Shown here: one piece after another, positions 10,567-22,628 of the stretch
How the letters are laid out: each line of letters opens with the position of its first letter
How positions within the stretch are numbered: position 1 is the stretch's first letter
Source of the DNA: Linanthus parryae
Taxonomy: Eukaryota; Streptophyta; Magnoliopsida; Ericales; Polemoniaceae
Assembly (NCBI GenBank): GCA_023055425.1
Contig: JALGPY010000002.1
Span: 115,766,088 to 115,830,087, forward strand
Length of the DNA stretch: 64,000 nucleotides
Direction: 5' to 3'
The notes under the pieces: model-generated
What the model was told of the DNA's origin: nothing
Database searches by the model: none
Seen by the model: the letters and a program-made list of their open reading frames with translations, nothing else
Translations under genes and position numbers: made by a program

Positions 10567-11973
10567 TATAGGGTTTTGATCATGGATACGAAGCGGAATA
10601 ACAATAAATTTATCCGATCAAGACCCTCCAAGAATCACAGGACGAGAAATCATGACGATGGTAAAGGATTTGTGTTATGTACCTTGGAGGTCTCCTTAAT
10701 GACTTCTCACGCAAAAAGTATCACGCCTCTACGGTTGATCCACGCCTAGGATTGAGATCTAGATCTTCCAAACGCCTTGTGCTAGCTCTGAAGAATGGAA
10801 GAGGATGAAGAAATCACGCAACGAGCACCAAAAGAGAGGGCGGCCCTCTCTATGTGGCCGATGGGTAGGGGTCGGACGCAAGGGGATTCGGCCTCCTTGT
10901 TGTCTTGCTCTCTCCTTCCTTCCCTCATACTCAATATGTGTTATGAGCATAAGTTGTAGGGAAGGAATCTAGGGGAATACTTTATATAGTCCAACAAATC
11001 CTTGTTAATACATAAAGGCCCTCTCCTAATCCTACTCAAGTTCGGATTAGTCCAACTTGCATTTTAGTCCTACTAAGTTAGCCAGTTGTTGCGATTTGAT
11101 CCTTCTCATTAATTAATCATATTAATTAATTAATTCACAAGTCTAGTTCAACCCTATATGGTGTGTGACCCTATAGGTTCTATTTTTTTGGTAGTAACTA
11201 TTTACTAATATGGAGCGGCCTCTAGCAAGACATCCATTCTAGCCAACAAATAGAAATAATCATCATGACAAACCTTGTGCAAGTATTGTCTCATCCCTTT
11301 GTCAAGATATCCGGATTGGACACGATATATACAAGTCACACTCGTATATCCAATCCATAGTTCCTCGATCCTGGGATAAGCCTTATTCATGCAAATAACA
11401 TCAATATCCCATATTGATTTATTTGAGTCTGGCCAGACATTCGATAAGCACTATCCCTCGAGTGGCCTAGGATATTTGCTCCCGCTATGTGGGACGGAAA
11501 AATTCTATCTACATACCTACGATATCTAAGCTTGCTTCCTATTGTATCCAATACGCGCCTTTATGACTACCCCTTCACGGTGTAGCGTTTGGCACTACCA
11601 AAACACAATATTCCACAACTGGATTAACTAGTCACTTCAAGTCTAAGGATGACAATACCGTTGTCACCGAGAGAAGCACTTGTGACTTTACATAACTTGT
11701 ATGTAGCCTTCTCGGAGATGGGTCAATCCAGCATGTCATTACTCCTAATGCATACACATGTTTTGGATCATGATATATCCATATCAATCCAACCCCATAC
11801 TAGTCTATAGATGATTGTCCTATTAATCATTATAATGAGTAGAGATATTTAAGATAAACAACACAATTGTAAATCTAAGGACTTCATTATATAAAATATC
11901 CAATAAATAATAAAATGAAATTTCTAGCCAGTTCATACTAAACTAGATTGCCTCTAGGGAACCTATTCCAACA
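10567..11973 (-). repeat. 3' LTR of copia element 2, copy A
   Basis: The 1,407-bp LTR ends TTCCAACA before the polypurine tract. Its first bases are TATAGGG here but TGTAGGG in copy B at 28176, so the terminal TG was lost after the duplication. A reversed TATA box (tttatatag) is visible near 10981. Confidence 0.88.
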
Positions 11974-11983
11974 GTCTCCCACT
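11974..11983 (-). other. Polypurine tract of copia element 2, copy A
   Basis: GTCTCCCACT on the plus strand, directly inside the 3' LTR; AGTGGGAGAC in element orientation. Confidence 0.8.
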
Positions 11984-14903
11984 TGCACTAGAGCCAATCC
12001 AGTGCATCGCGTATGCCAATGCTCCTAGTGTGCCTGCATGCTTGCGCTGAACAAGCAGCTTTGTAAGTGGATCTAACAGATTCCCATTTGTAGGATTCTT
12101 GCATATCCAAACATCTCCTCTTTCGATAATATCTTGAATAAGATTGAACTTTCTCAGTACGTGCTTGGATTTTTGGTGCGACCTGGGTTCCTTTGATTGC
12201 GCGATTACCCCAGTTTTGTCACAATACATATTTATTGGATCTGCAATGCTAGGAACCACACCAAGCTCAGTAACGAACTTTGTAATCAAAATAGCCTATT
12301 TTGCTGCGCCATTCGCAGCAATGTACTCAGCCTCTGTTATAGAATCAGCTATCGTCTCTTGCTTGGAACTCTTCCAGCCCACCGCTGCTCCATTCAGGCA
12401 AAACACAAACCCCAACTGTGATCTGAAATCATCTAAGTCAGTCTGGAAGCTTGCATCCGTGTAACCCCTTACACGCAACTCCTCTTCACCTCCAAATATC
12501 AAGAACGCATCCTTAGTTCTTCTCAAGAACTTTAGGATGTTCTTGACCGCAATCCACTGACTCTCACCTGGATTGTACTGTTATCTTCTTGTCATACTCA
12601 ATGCATATGACACATCTGGTCTAGTACATAATATGGCGTACATGATTGATCCTATGGCCGAGGCATAAAGAACCCTACTCATGTGTTCCTTCTCAAGCTC
12701 ATTGGAAGGACAATCACTCTTCGAAAGAGAGATTCCATGCGACATGGGCAAGAATCCCTTCTTGGAATCTTGCATGCTGAACCATTTCAGCACCTTGTCT
12801 ATATATGTACTTTGAATTAGGCCGAGCATCCTTTTAGATCTATCTCTATAGATCTTTATACCGAGTATATAGGCTGCTTCACCTAAGTCTTTCATTGAGA
12901 AACACTTTCCTAGCCAATCTTGAACAGATTGAAACATGGGAATGTCATTTCCAATTAGTAGTATGTCATCCACATAAAAGACCAGAAAAGCAACACAACT
13001 CCCACTAACCTTCTTGTAGACACAAGACTCATCTTCGTGTCTGATGAAGCCATAATCTTTGACTACTTCATCAAAACATCGATTCCAACTCCTAGAAGCT
13101 TGCTTCAACCCATAAATGGACCGTTGCATTACAGACTTTGTTGGCTTGCTTTGGATCTTGAAAACCCTCAGGTTGTGTCATGTACACACCCTCAAAGATA
13201 TTCCCATAAGGGAAAGCTATTTTGACATACATCTGCCAAATCTCATAGTCCTAGTATGCCGCAATAGCAAGTAAGATTCGGATGGATTTGGTCATTGCGA
13301 GTAGTGAAAAGGTTTCATCATAGTCAATACCATGAATCTGTCTGAATCCTTTAGCCACCAAAAGGCTCTTATAGGTAATCACATTACCATCCATGTCGAT
13401 CTTCTTTTTGAAGAGCCACTTCCACCCTATGGGGCGAGCCTCTTCGGGTGGTTCCACCAAAGTTCACACTTTGTTGGTATAGATGGATTCCATCTCGGAT
13501 CTCATGGCCTCAAGCCACTTCTGAGATTCCGGCCCTTCTATGGACTCTTTATAGGTTGTAGGATCATCATCTATGAGCATCGTGTCACAAAATTTTGTCA
13601 CGAGAAGTCCATACCTCTTAGGCTCCTAGCGCACTCTACCTGATTTACGAAGCTTTTTTGTTACTTGAACAGGCTTTTCCACAACCTCTTGTGGTTCTTG
13701 CTCGTGTTCCATAGTAGGATCAATGCTTTGTGGTTCATGAACTTCCTCAAGTTCTATAGTCCTCCCACTTGCTTCTTTAGAGACAAACTCTCTTTCTAGA
13801 AACACGCTGGACCGAGCAACAAATAATTTGTTATCAGTTGGATTGTGGAAATAATATCCCTTAGTTTCCTTAGCTTTTCTGATTGTAAACGTTTTACATA
13901 TAAATCCCACAAATTTGCATTTGTCCGACTTAGGCCCTAGCTTGTTTGATTGTAAACGTTTTACATATAAATCGCAGCCCCAAATCTTCATGAACGACAC
14001 TGTAGGACGCCTCCCACTCCACATCTCATGTGGTGTCTTCATGACTGACTTAGATGGAACACGGTTAATGGTGAAAGATGCACTCAATATAGCATAGCCC
14101 CAAAATGATAATGGAAGATCAGTTTGACACATCATAGATCGAACCATATCTAATAGAGTTCGATTCCTCCTCTTGGACACGCTATTCCACTGTGGCGTTC
14201 CGGGTGGAGTTAGTTGGGATATTATCCCACACTCTCTAAGATAGTCGTCAAACTCTTGGCTCGAGTATTCTCCTCCACGATTCGATCGTAGAGTTTTAAT
14301 ACTTTTGCCAAGCTGCTTCTCTACTTCATTCTTGAATTCTTTGAACTTTTCAAAGGACTCGGATTTGACCTTCATAAGGTATACAAATCCATATCTACTG
14401 AAATCATCAGTAAATGTGATGAAGTAGACATAACCACCTAGCAGGCGTGGCAAAGGGCCCACATACATCAGTATGTACAAGAGCAAATCGCTCACTAGTC
14501 CTATCACCTTTCTTATTGAAGGGGACTTTGTCATATTTACAATAAACAAGCCTCACATGTCTCACATGATTCAAAATCAAATGACTCTAGGAATCCATAT
14601 TTATGAAATCTAGATACACGGTTCTCATTTATATGGCATAAACGACAATGCAAAAGACAAGAAGGATTTAAATCATTTATTTTAATCCTCTTGGTTTTAA
14701 TGTTATAGACAGGATTGTTTAGATCAAGGATATATAATCTATTAAATATTTGCGCACTACAATAGTGAATACTATTAAAAACAAATTGAAGAACAATTGT
14801 TCTTTATTAAAATAATAAAACCTTCCTTGTCCAAACATGAAATAGAAATAATGTTTCTGCTCATAGCAGGCACAAAATAGCAATTATTTAATTCTAAGAC
14901 TAA
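11984..14903 (-). pseudogene. Copia pol (integrase, RT, RNase H), copy A of element 2
   Basis: Minus-strand pol. The pre-integrase zinc region lies at about 14540-14660 (LHCRLCHINENRVSRFH...CETCEACLL). Integrase covers 13626-14549: TDDFSRY holds the first Asp, but the second catalytic block reads RSNRGGEY (Asp to Asn) and the third NSVSKRRN (Glu to Lys). The RT N-terminal half lies at 13251-13600 (IGWKWLFKKK). The RT core at 12581-13129 keeps YVDD (12965-12976). RNase H lies at 12000-12526 (GYTDASFQTD, SKQETIADS). Stops and shifts near 13240, 12570 and 12290 break the frame. Confidence 0.88.
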
Positions 14904-15935
14904 TCATGAAGGCAGAGACAGCTCGTACACGCCTATAGCCAATGCAGCAACCTTTTCTCCATTCCCAACGCGCAAATCTATCTCTCCTTTAGCCAATCTT
15001 CTAGTTCTCTTTAGATCTCTCACATTTCCATAAATGTGAGATCCACATCCAGTATCCAATACCCAAGATGAAGAGCAAGTAATATTAATATCTATAACAA
15101 AAATACCTTGTGGTGGTTCCTCCAGATATTTTGGGCAGTTCCTCCTCCAGTTTCCATGCTGACTGCAGTAGTGACATTCACCTTTAGTCACACATTTGGC
15201 AACGCCACCAACAGGCTTAAGGGCAGATTCCTTGGGTTTGGAAACTGCCTTGCCTTTTCCCTTGGAGGTAGAGGCAAACCTTTTTCCCTTTCCTTTCTGC
15301 ACCGTCATTATGGATTTGCCCTTACCCTTGTTCATGCTTTGTTCAGATGTCCTCAACATACTGAGTAAATCTGGCAGAGGTTTCACGATCTCATTCATGT
15401 TATAGTTCATGATGAATTGTCCATAACTCTCAGGCAACGATCGCAAGATGAGATCGGTGGCCAACTCTTGACCCACAGGAAACCCTAAGCGGTCGAGGCT
15501 CTATAGATAGCCTATCATACGCAACACGTGCGGCCCCACGGGGTTTCCCTCTGACATATGACATTTGAACAATGCCTTGGAAACTTCATACCTCTCAACC
15601 CTAGCCTGATCTTGGAAGAGCTGCTTCAAGTGTGCGATCATATCGACTGCATGCATGTTCTCATGTTGCTTCTGTAGCTCAGAGGACATGGTGCAAAGCA
15701 TAAGGAAGGCCGCATCATTAGCATCATTAACACGCTTCTGATACGCCTTTACGGCTGCAGGAGTGTTGTTTTCCGGACCATCAGGAACTTGCCCCTCTAG
15801 AGCGTACAGTTTCTTTTCTTGCTTGAGAACGATTCTCAAGTTTCTGTACCATTCTAGAAAATTGGTCCCGGAGAGCATGTCATTCTCAAGGACATAGCGT
15901 AGGGAGTGAGAAGAGTGCGATGAGTTGTTTTCCAT
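14904..15935 (-). pseudogene. Copia gag-protease, copy A of element 2
   Basis: Starts at the ATG of MENNSSHSS (15933-15935). The capsid region is followed by a KGKGK-rich basic linker, a zinc knuckle CHYCSQHGNWRRNC (the His of CX2CX4HX4C is Asn here) and the protease site WVLDTGCGSH. A GAG-to-TAG change near 15500 splits the frame in this copy only. A TGA at 14904, at the position of a family Gly after SLPS, separates this segment from pol and is shared with copy B. Confidence 0.85.
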
Positions 15936-16286
15936 TGGAATTCTACAAAAAAGGAAAATACGCAAGTTTTAGTATTTGTGAATAATTAAGTATATTTAAT
16001 AATGGCTTATTAAATACAGCTCCCACTATTTTTTTACGGATTAATAACCCTCAAATAGTAATGCGGAAAATATCATTATATTTTCTAGTGGGTGCCAAGA
16101 TCCCTATTTCACTTCTTTTGAGCTTGCTTTGGCAAGTCACCCAAAACCAGCTATTTAGGTAGGAACAATTCCAATTGAATCCTTATGCAACTCTTGGTTC
16201 AATTGGGCAAATAACTCCTTATTTATCCATCCCATGGATAATCCCAATTGTTTGCCTATAGGCTTTTAATCTTATTAAAACACCTA
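15936..16286 (-). other. Leader of copia element 2, copy A, distal piece
   Basis: Untranslated region just upstream of gag in element orientation, ending at the duplicated target site of the nested gypsy element. No coding potential. It continues at 21616-22614. Confidence 0.65.
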
Positions 16287-16291
16287 GTTGC
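16287..16291. repeat. Target-site duplication of gypsy copy A (left)
   Basis: GTTGC here and at 21611-21615. The sequence without the insertion, cctagttgcgtccaacctc, matches the leader of the related element at 25984-26010 (gcctaatttcgtccaacctc). Confidence 0.85.
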
Positions 16292-17186
16292 TCACGAGCC
16301 TGAATTACGCGTATTGCGCAAGTGTACGGTCAAGTAGTAAAGTGGAGTCTTTAGGACTCCGGGTTGTCAAACCCACAGGGAGTTGAGACGCTAATAGCCG
16401 ATTGTTAATCAAATTATGACACAGAGTAACTGGTAAAAGGGTTTGAATGTTTGTAACTTGGCCACCCTCAATCAAGTGGCTCTATGAACTAAGAATTAAA
16501 ATTTATTAATTAAACTGAGAGTTATGGAGAAACTAGATGATTTAGGATCCCTAGGGTACTCAATTGATTTTCGGATTCTATTCACAACACTTCACTTTGT
16601 CTTCCACCATATCGGATTATGCGTGCAACACATATCTTTCAATCATGTGTCACTTTGTAATGTAATAAACAACGAATCCTTTCAGCCTATGTTGTTAATC
16701 ACTTTACTCTAGTTAATGTGCTAAAGAGACCTACAAAACATCTCAATCTTGCAAACGTATTACTCTAGCATAATGAACTGAACCCAATCCTTATGTGATC
16801 ACTCTCATTCTTTCACCTTTCAGTCTCAAGAATATTAAGAACGTCTTTCTAATCTTCACAAACCTAGGGTTGAGTTATTTTCATACACTCTCCTAGATAA
16901 CTAACATTCTATGGGTGATGAAGCCGCACATGCTAAGAATTAAGAACTTGAATAGAAGAATAAAGTGAAATTAAGCATCAACATGATGTAAATCCATGAA
17001 TCCATAAATCAATTAAGTGAAACTCTACTTCTCCATAATCACCTAGATATGAGTTTAGCTAGACATAGAATAGCTTGAAAACATCATAATCTCCATAGAA
17101 AGTAGCATAAGAGATGGAGAAAAAGAATCAAACGGAGAAATCCTTGAAGAGATGGCGTGAACCCTTCTTCCTTGAGCTTCCTTGCG

Positions 17187-17230
<44 letters not shown>

Positions 17231-17818
17231 GTCGTGTGTGTCTCCAGGTCTTCCCTCATGTTTTTTATTTCACCAGCTGGGGGCGAGGTTTTTAATGCAC
17301 TTTGCTGAAATTGCATTCCAGCCCCTCCAGTTTGTAATTCCCGGCCAGCATTGTAAGCTGATCTTGCGCGGGTCATTACTCTCTCATCCGGACTCCGATT
17401 GAGCTTTGTGACCTATCGTTGGAAAGCTCTTTGAGTATAACTTCATTTCGAACCAATATCACTCCCGAATTCATTGTGGAACTCAAGATATCTTCAGATT
17501 AGTGCAAATTGATCATCCTAGCTCCTCCAATTCAGCTTCTCTTTACTCTACTAGTGCTCCCGTTGTTTCCGAAGTTCGTTCATTTGCTCTTAGCAACAAC
17601 TTAGCATCCATTCCTATCAAAACAACATGACAAAACATATCAAGAGATCATATTTGACAAATAACAACTTAAATATGCATAGAAACGCCTGGATTAACAA
17701 TAAAGCGCATATAAAGCATCAAGTGATAAAACATAACATATTCTTTACAATTAAGCTCGAATATCTCATTATTACGTTGAAAATGGACAAAATATATAGA
17801 TCTTAAAAGGCGCTATCA
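16292..17818 (-). repeat. Complete LTR of gypsy copy A (3' LTR in its orientation)
   Basis: 1,527 bp. On the minus strand it starts TGATAGCGCC after the polypurine tract. At the far end the target site GTTGC is followed by TCACGAGCC and then TGAATTACGCG. Either the LTR ends in the unusual GA, or nine extra bases lie between target site and LTR. It contains the CT microsatellite at 17191-17228. Confidence 0.8.
17191..17228. repeat. (CT)n microsatellite in the gypsy LTR, copy A
   Basis: About 19 CT units inside the LTR. The same site has about 20 in copy B (34790-34828). The other LTR of each element carries a shorter tract (12 units near 20997, 8 near 38631). Confidence 0.9.
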
Positions 17819-20044
17819 AATTCCCCCACACTAACTTTTTGCTCGTCCCAAGAAACACTTGCTTCTAAGATCTACATATATCTTTACTTTTCCTTGGACA
17901 CAACGACTCAAACACCACACTATGCAATCTACATGGAATATAAACAATGCAACTCGATTATAAACAATGCAACAAAGTAAAGAACACTATATTTTTTTCT
18001 ATTTAGTTAGAGATTGGGCAATCTCAAAAAGCAAGCCTTCATGTCATAAGGCTCTCATATTCTCTTGGAGATTCCATAACTTTGGTGATCGGTAGAAATT
18101 GCGGCCAGTTTCGTCAGACATAACGGGTACGAACACTCAATAAGTTTCTCTTGCACACTCATCAAACGTATCCCAAGAACCTACCATCCGAGCTATTTAT
18201 CTACGGGTTAAATTGTTAACGGGTAGGACAAGATATTTAAGAGTGTAGTCCTACACGTCGACATATCTCACAAAACCCGATTCTCACACTCCCTCACCAA
18301 AATCGAAGGAACCCCACCGAATCTCAATATTCCGGCCCTCATTCCCGAAATCTTGGTGTAACGCCGTTCTCGCGGCCTCAAATGTGAAGAAGTGATCAAA
18401 ACTCATATCTCATCTCTCGGTCTTCATGAAGTTTCATTTCCGGCGCCCTATTCCAATTCACTTTGAACTTCTGTTTTCTCTTCTTTTTTTATTTTCAATT
18501 TCATTTTCGTACAAATAAGCGCATGGAGCCACCAATACGATAGCAATATCCGCGAAGATCAAACATCAAAATAGATAGGTGGGGGTGGAGTGTGTCAAAT
18601 CAATGATTTAATAAAAATAGAAGTCGACACCCCCACACTCAATGTAAACCATATCAAAAACCCAGTAGTCAATGTATAAATGTGCTTTTCCAACCAATCA
18701 TCCTCATCACCTAAGATGTAGAAAATATAAATGAAGCACAAGCACGTCCTCATATAAGATCAATCAACCCACCCCAGAACGTGCGGAAAGAATGTCACGC
18801 ACTACGGCACTCCACCTGTGGTCGTGGTGTATGGACACGGCTCACCGAAGTGTGTTGCCGTCTCTAACTCACCCTCACATACCCTCAAAAGATGACATGT
18901 GAGAATATCCACTCAAGATGTATAATATCCGCTCACCCTCAAAGAACCTCCCTAACTCGATTCCCTCTATCATGACGCATAGGAAGAGACCATTCTAACT
19001 AGTGATGAAAGTCACAAGGAATGGCTTCCTAGGCTTGAGGCTTAGAATAAAAGGGGTAGATTGATCAAATTGGGGTAACTAATGGACCTAGGCGATGGAG
19101 ACGGTACGTGGGGTCCCCATAAAAATCATTCGCACAGCTGTTCTGTTGCCACTACGAGGAAGATTGACGACTACATAGGTGACGGTGGTGTAGCATTAGT
19201 AGGATAACTAGTTTGAGAGGCAGCTACTCACAATTCTCAGGTGCATTAGACCAATAGCCTTTCCTAATCTAGATTCTCGCATCTACCTCACCTCATATTG
19301 TCCTACTTCTAGGGAATTTCTATCTTTGATCCCTCTCCACGCTCACTCTCTTCAATTTCCCTTCTCAAAATTTTCAATTTTTAGGGTTTTTCAAATTTTT
19401 AATTACCTTTTTTTCTTTCTTTTTTCTTTCATTCTATTTTCCTAACTCTATATACTTGGCCAACTCGATTTACTAACAACGTGTGGGTAGGTGGACTCAA
19501 TAATTAAAAGTGCACAAATAATATATACAATGCAATATAGAAACGTGCACATGCAATCCTAAGGACTACCTCTATATGCAAAACCGACTCACTAATCTAT
19601 ATGTAACATGGTTATGAAAGTTTAGACTAGTAATGCTATATGTAACCCCCCCCCCCCACACACACACACACTTGAGATAATCATTGTCCTCAATGATCCT
19701 AAGGAGAACCCCTAAGTAAACGATTCCCAAGTGCAAAGAAGAGAGAAGAAGAAAATCAAGTGTATCAGACCATTTCGGGCCGAAATGGTTGGGAACATCC
19801 AAAACAGGAAGCATTTTTCAAATCGGGCCGAAATGAATCTATTTCGGGCCGAAATCCACTGGTACTTACCTCATTTTTTCTTTGTTTTCCACCCTTCGTT
19901 GGACTCCGAGGCATGTTCGACACCTCCAGAAGGGGAATCAAACACCTACGCTTTCTTGTTCATTCCTGCACGCTCAATTCAAATTTCAGAACTCTCTCTC
20001 TCTCATCTCTATCAATCAATTACAAATAACTTAACAACACAAAC
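17819..20044 (-). other. Non-coding 3' region of gypsy copy A
   Basis: Lies between the integrase and the 3' LTR of the gypsy element. I see no long open frame and no envelope-like protein. It holds a C9 and (CA)n tract near 19647-19670 and a group of three near-palindromic ATTTCGGGCCGAAAT motifs at 19772-19855. An AT-rich tract of pyrimidines lies near 19380-19440. Confidence 0.65.
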
Positions 20045-20892
20045 TCAACAAATTGTCAAAAATCCTACTCTACATTGGGTTGCCTCCCAAGAAGCGTTGT
20101 AATTTAAGGTCGACGACCCGACCCAATTACCTGATTCTTGATTAGGCGAATCAAAGTAGATCGCCTCTATTTTAACCTTGGTTGGCATGGAGGGATAGTA
20201 TTGCTTCACCCGATTACCGTTCACACGGGAGCATTCCTTGCTATGAGGATCCTCTAGCTCAACCGCTCCCCATGGATAAACTTGATGAATCTGGAATGGT
20301 CCAGACCACCTAAAATGCAACTTTCCCAGGAAGAGTCTCAACCTAGAGTTGAAAAGCAACACTTGCTGACCCACATGGAACTCCCTGGCTTGATATGATT
20401 GTCATGCCACCTCTTGGTCTTCTCTTTGTATATCTTGGAACTCTCATAAGCACGTAGCCTCCATTCCTCTAGTTCAAGCACCTTCGACTTTCGTGCCTAA
20501 CCCGCCAACTTGTGATCCATGTTCAATTGCTAGATTGCCCAATACGATTTATGCTCAAGCTCAACAGGAAGATGACAAGACTTACCAAACACTAACTGAA
20601 ATGGTGACATGTTTAGAGGAGTCTTATACGCTTTCCTGTATGCCCACAAAGCATCATCCAACTTCATGGCCCAATCTTTTCTACCAGCATTCACTGTCTT
20701 TTCAAGGATCCCTTTTATCTCCCTGTTGGAGATCTCTGCTTGCCCATTAGTTTGTGGGTGATAAGGCAAAGAAATCTTATGGACCGACACCCCATACTGC
20801 TTCAATACTCTGGAAAATATCATGTTAATGAAATGGGATCCTTCATCACTCACCATGGCACGTGGAGTGCCAAAACGAGTGAAAATATTCAA
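20045..20892 (-). pseudogene. Ty3/gypsy integrase C-terminal half, copy A
   Basis: The segment 20530-20892 reads [18 protein letters not shown] (the second catalytic Asp block), then [20 protein letters not shown] with the catalytic Glu, then [22 protein letters not shown], all typical of gypsy integrase. The segment 20045-20374 carries the C-terminal WSGPFQI domain in a shifted frame. The N-terminal zinc region and first catalytic Asp are lost through a deletion that joins it to LTR sequence. Confidence 0.88.
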
Positions 20893-20897
20893 TTGAT

Positions 20898-21610
20898 TTC
20901 CGTAGAAAGTCGCATAAGAGATGGAGAAAAAGAGACAAATAGAGAAATCCTTGAAGAGATGGCGTGAACCCTTCTTCCTTGAGCTTCCTTGCGTCCCTCT
21001 CTCTCTCTCTCTCTCTCTCTATCGTGCGTGTGTGTCTCCAGGTCTTCCCTCACATTTTTTATTTCACCAGCTGGGGTGAGTTTTTTAATGTACTTTGCTG
21101 AAATTGCATTTCAGCCCCTCCAGTTTGTAATTCCCTGCCAGAATTGTAAGTTGCTCTTGCGCGGGTCATTACACTCTCATCCGGACTTCGATTAATCTCC
21201 GTGACCTATCGTTGGAAATCTCTTTGAGTCTACTTTCATTTGGGACCAATCTCACTCCCAAATTCATTGTACAACTCAAGATATCTTCAGATTAGTGCAA
21301 ACTGGTCATCCTAGCTCCTCCAATTCTGCTTTTCTTTACTCCACTTGTGCTCCCGTTGTTTCCGAAGTTCGTTCCTTGCCTCTTAGCAACCACGTAGCAT
21401 CAATTCCTATAAAAACAACATGAACAAACATACAAGCGATCATATTTGACAAATAACAACTTAAATATGCATAGAAATGCCCAGACTAACAATAAAGCGC
21501 ATATAAAGCATCAAGTGATAAAACATAACATATTCTTTACAATTAAGCTCAAATATCTCATTATTACGTGGAAAATGGCCAAAATATATAGCTCCTAAAA
21601 GGCGCTATCA
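20898..21610 (-). repeat. Truncated second LTR of gypsy copy A
   Basis: Aligns with 17093-17818 of the complete LTR, from tagaaagt-gcataagagatgg to the end ggcgctatca. The outer part and primer site are missing. Divergence between the two LTRs is several percent by eye. Confidence 0.85.
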
Positions 21611-21615
21611 GTTGC

Positions 21616-22614
21616 GTCCAACCTCTTACTTAGACAGATGCACATTACTTGCTTGTGCCATCACAACATAATCATGACAAATCAAGTCGCCCTGCTTTGG
21701 CACGCACGAGCTTGATAATCATGATCATGAAGAGTGTCTAAATAACGAGAAGGAAAAAACGCAATATTTTAAATTGAGGGATTTTATTTTCAATTTTAAG
21801 TTGTTTTGTCGATCCATATCAACTGATCTACTTATTTGAGTTTGGGCACAACTCCAAATAAAAGATCCGGGTTGTTAATTATCTTATTATCAAATTGCAT
21901 GCATCATCCATACACCAACAATAATAATAAGACAATAAAGTAAACATCCACAAAAAAAATTAACGTGATATGGATATGGCCTCCTAGACTAAGATATTCC
22001 CAAGATATGAGAATATCTATGAACCCTAGAATAGAAAACGCATCTCCATGTGCCTCCATCTCTTGGTCCATCCTTCATAGCCTTGTGGAATGCTCCATGC
22101 TCCATGTTGTGGTTCCTTTAATTCTTTGGGCTTATTTTATTCAATATTGGCTATTGAAGAAACGCCCAAAAAGGACCAAGGCGCGGCCTTGGGCCGGTTG
22201 GTCGAGCCCCACCCGCGGCCGAGCCGCACGCTAGACCGGCCCGAGCCCTTGGTCGTGCCCTAACTTGGGCGGCAAGGCAATGGGGCGGTCCCTAGGGGGG
22301 CCGAACCTCCTTAGGGAGTTGTTTCCAAAACAACTCCTTGCCTTGTTGCCCGATTTTAGTTGTTTCCATGTTTGAAAAACCCTTTTTCAAAGCATGTGCC
22401 CAAACTCCAGCTCTTAGATCCAAAATTATTCACATCCTATGTGATGAAACTCACTAATATTCACATACAATGTTAAATTATGTCTTGTTTGTCTTGAATC
22501 AAATTCAAGTTGCATCTAATATGCTTAATTTGTCGTTTTAACGCAATAATCAACAATTGTATGTGAAAAAAAACAAAACGTAACGCATAAACCATGTTAT
22601 GCTCTACGACCTGT
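21616..22614 (-). other. Leader of copia element 2, copy A, proximal piece
   Basis: Continues the leader after the gypsy insertion, up to the primer site. It contains a GC-rich tract near 22165-22320 with ggccttgggccgg-like words. Open frames here are not supported as genes. Confidence 0.65.
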
Positions 22615-22627
22615 GGCTCTTATACCA
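22615..22627 (-). other. Primer-binding site of copia element 2, copy A
   Basis: GGCTCTTATACCA on the plus strand; on the minus strand TGGTATAAGAGCC, one base from the tRNA-Met complement TGGTATCAGAGCC. Confidence 0.8.
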
Positions 22628-22628
22628 C

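Larger units (their letters stand above)
16292..21610 (-). mobile_element. Ty3/gypsy (Athila-like) element with internal deletion, copy A
   Basis: Minus-strand element flanked by GTTGC duplications. It has one complete LTR (16292-17818), a polypurine tract TGTGGGGGAATT reading leftward, a 2.2-kb non-coding 3' region, and the C-terminal half of a gypsy integrase (20045-20892). That runs directly into the middle of the second LTR (about 20898). The gag, protease, RT, RNase H, primer site and outer part of the 5' LTR are deleted. The long LTR and large space between integrase and 3' LTR suit the Athila/Tat group; the lineage is an inference. Confidence 0.85.

Noticed and set aside
17114..17402. 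Open frames rich in LS or RE (also at 34681-34977, 48126-48563, 55140-55386)
   Set aside because: They read through CT/GA microsatellites, which have no stops in most frames; no flanking domain supports them.
21965..22234. 89-codon plus-strand frame in a GC-rich tract (also 39585-39854)
   Set aside because: Lies in the untranslated leader of copia element 2, is antisense to the element, and has no recognisable domain.
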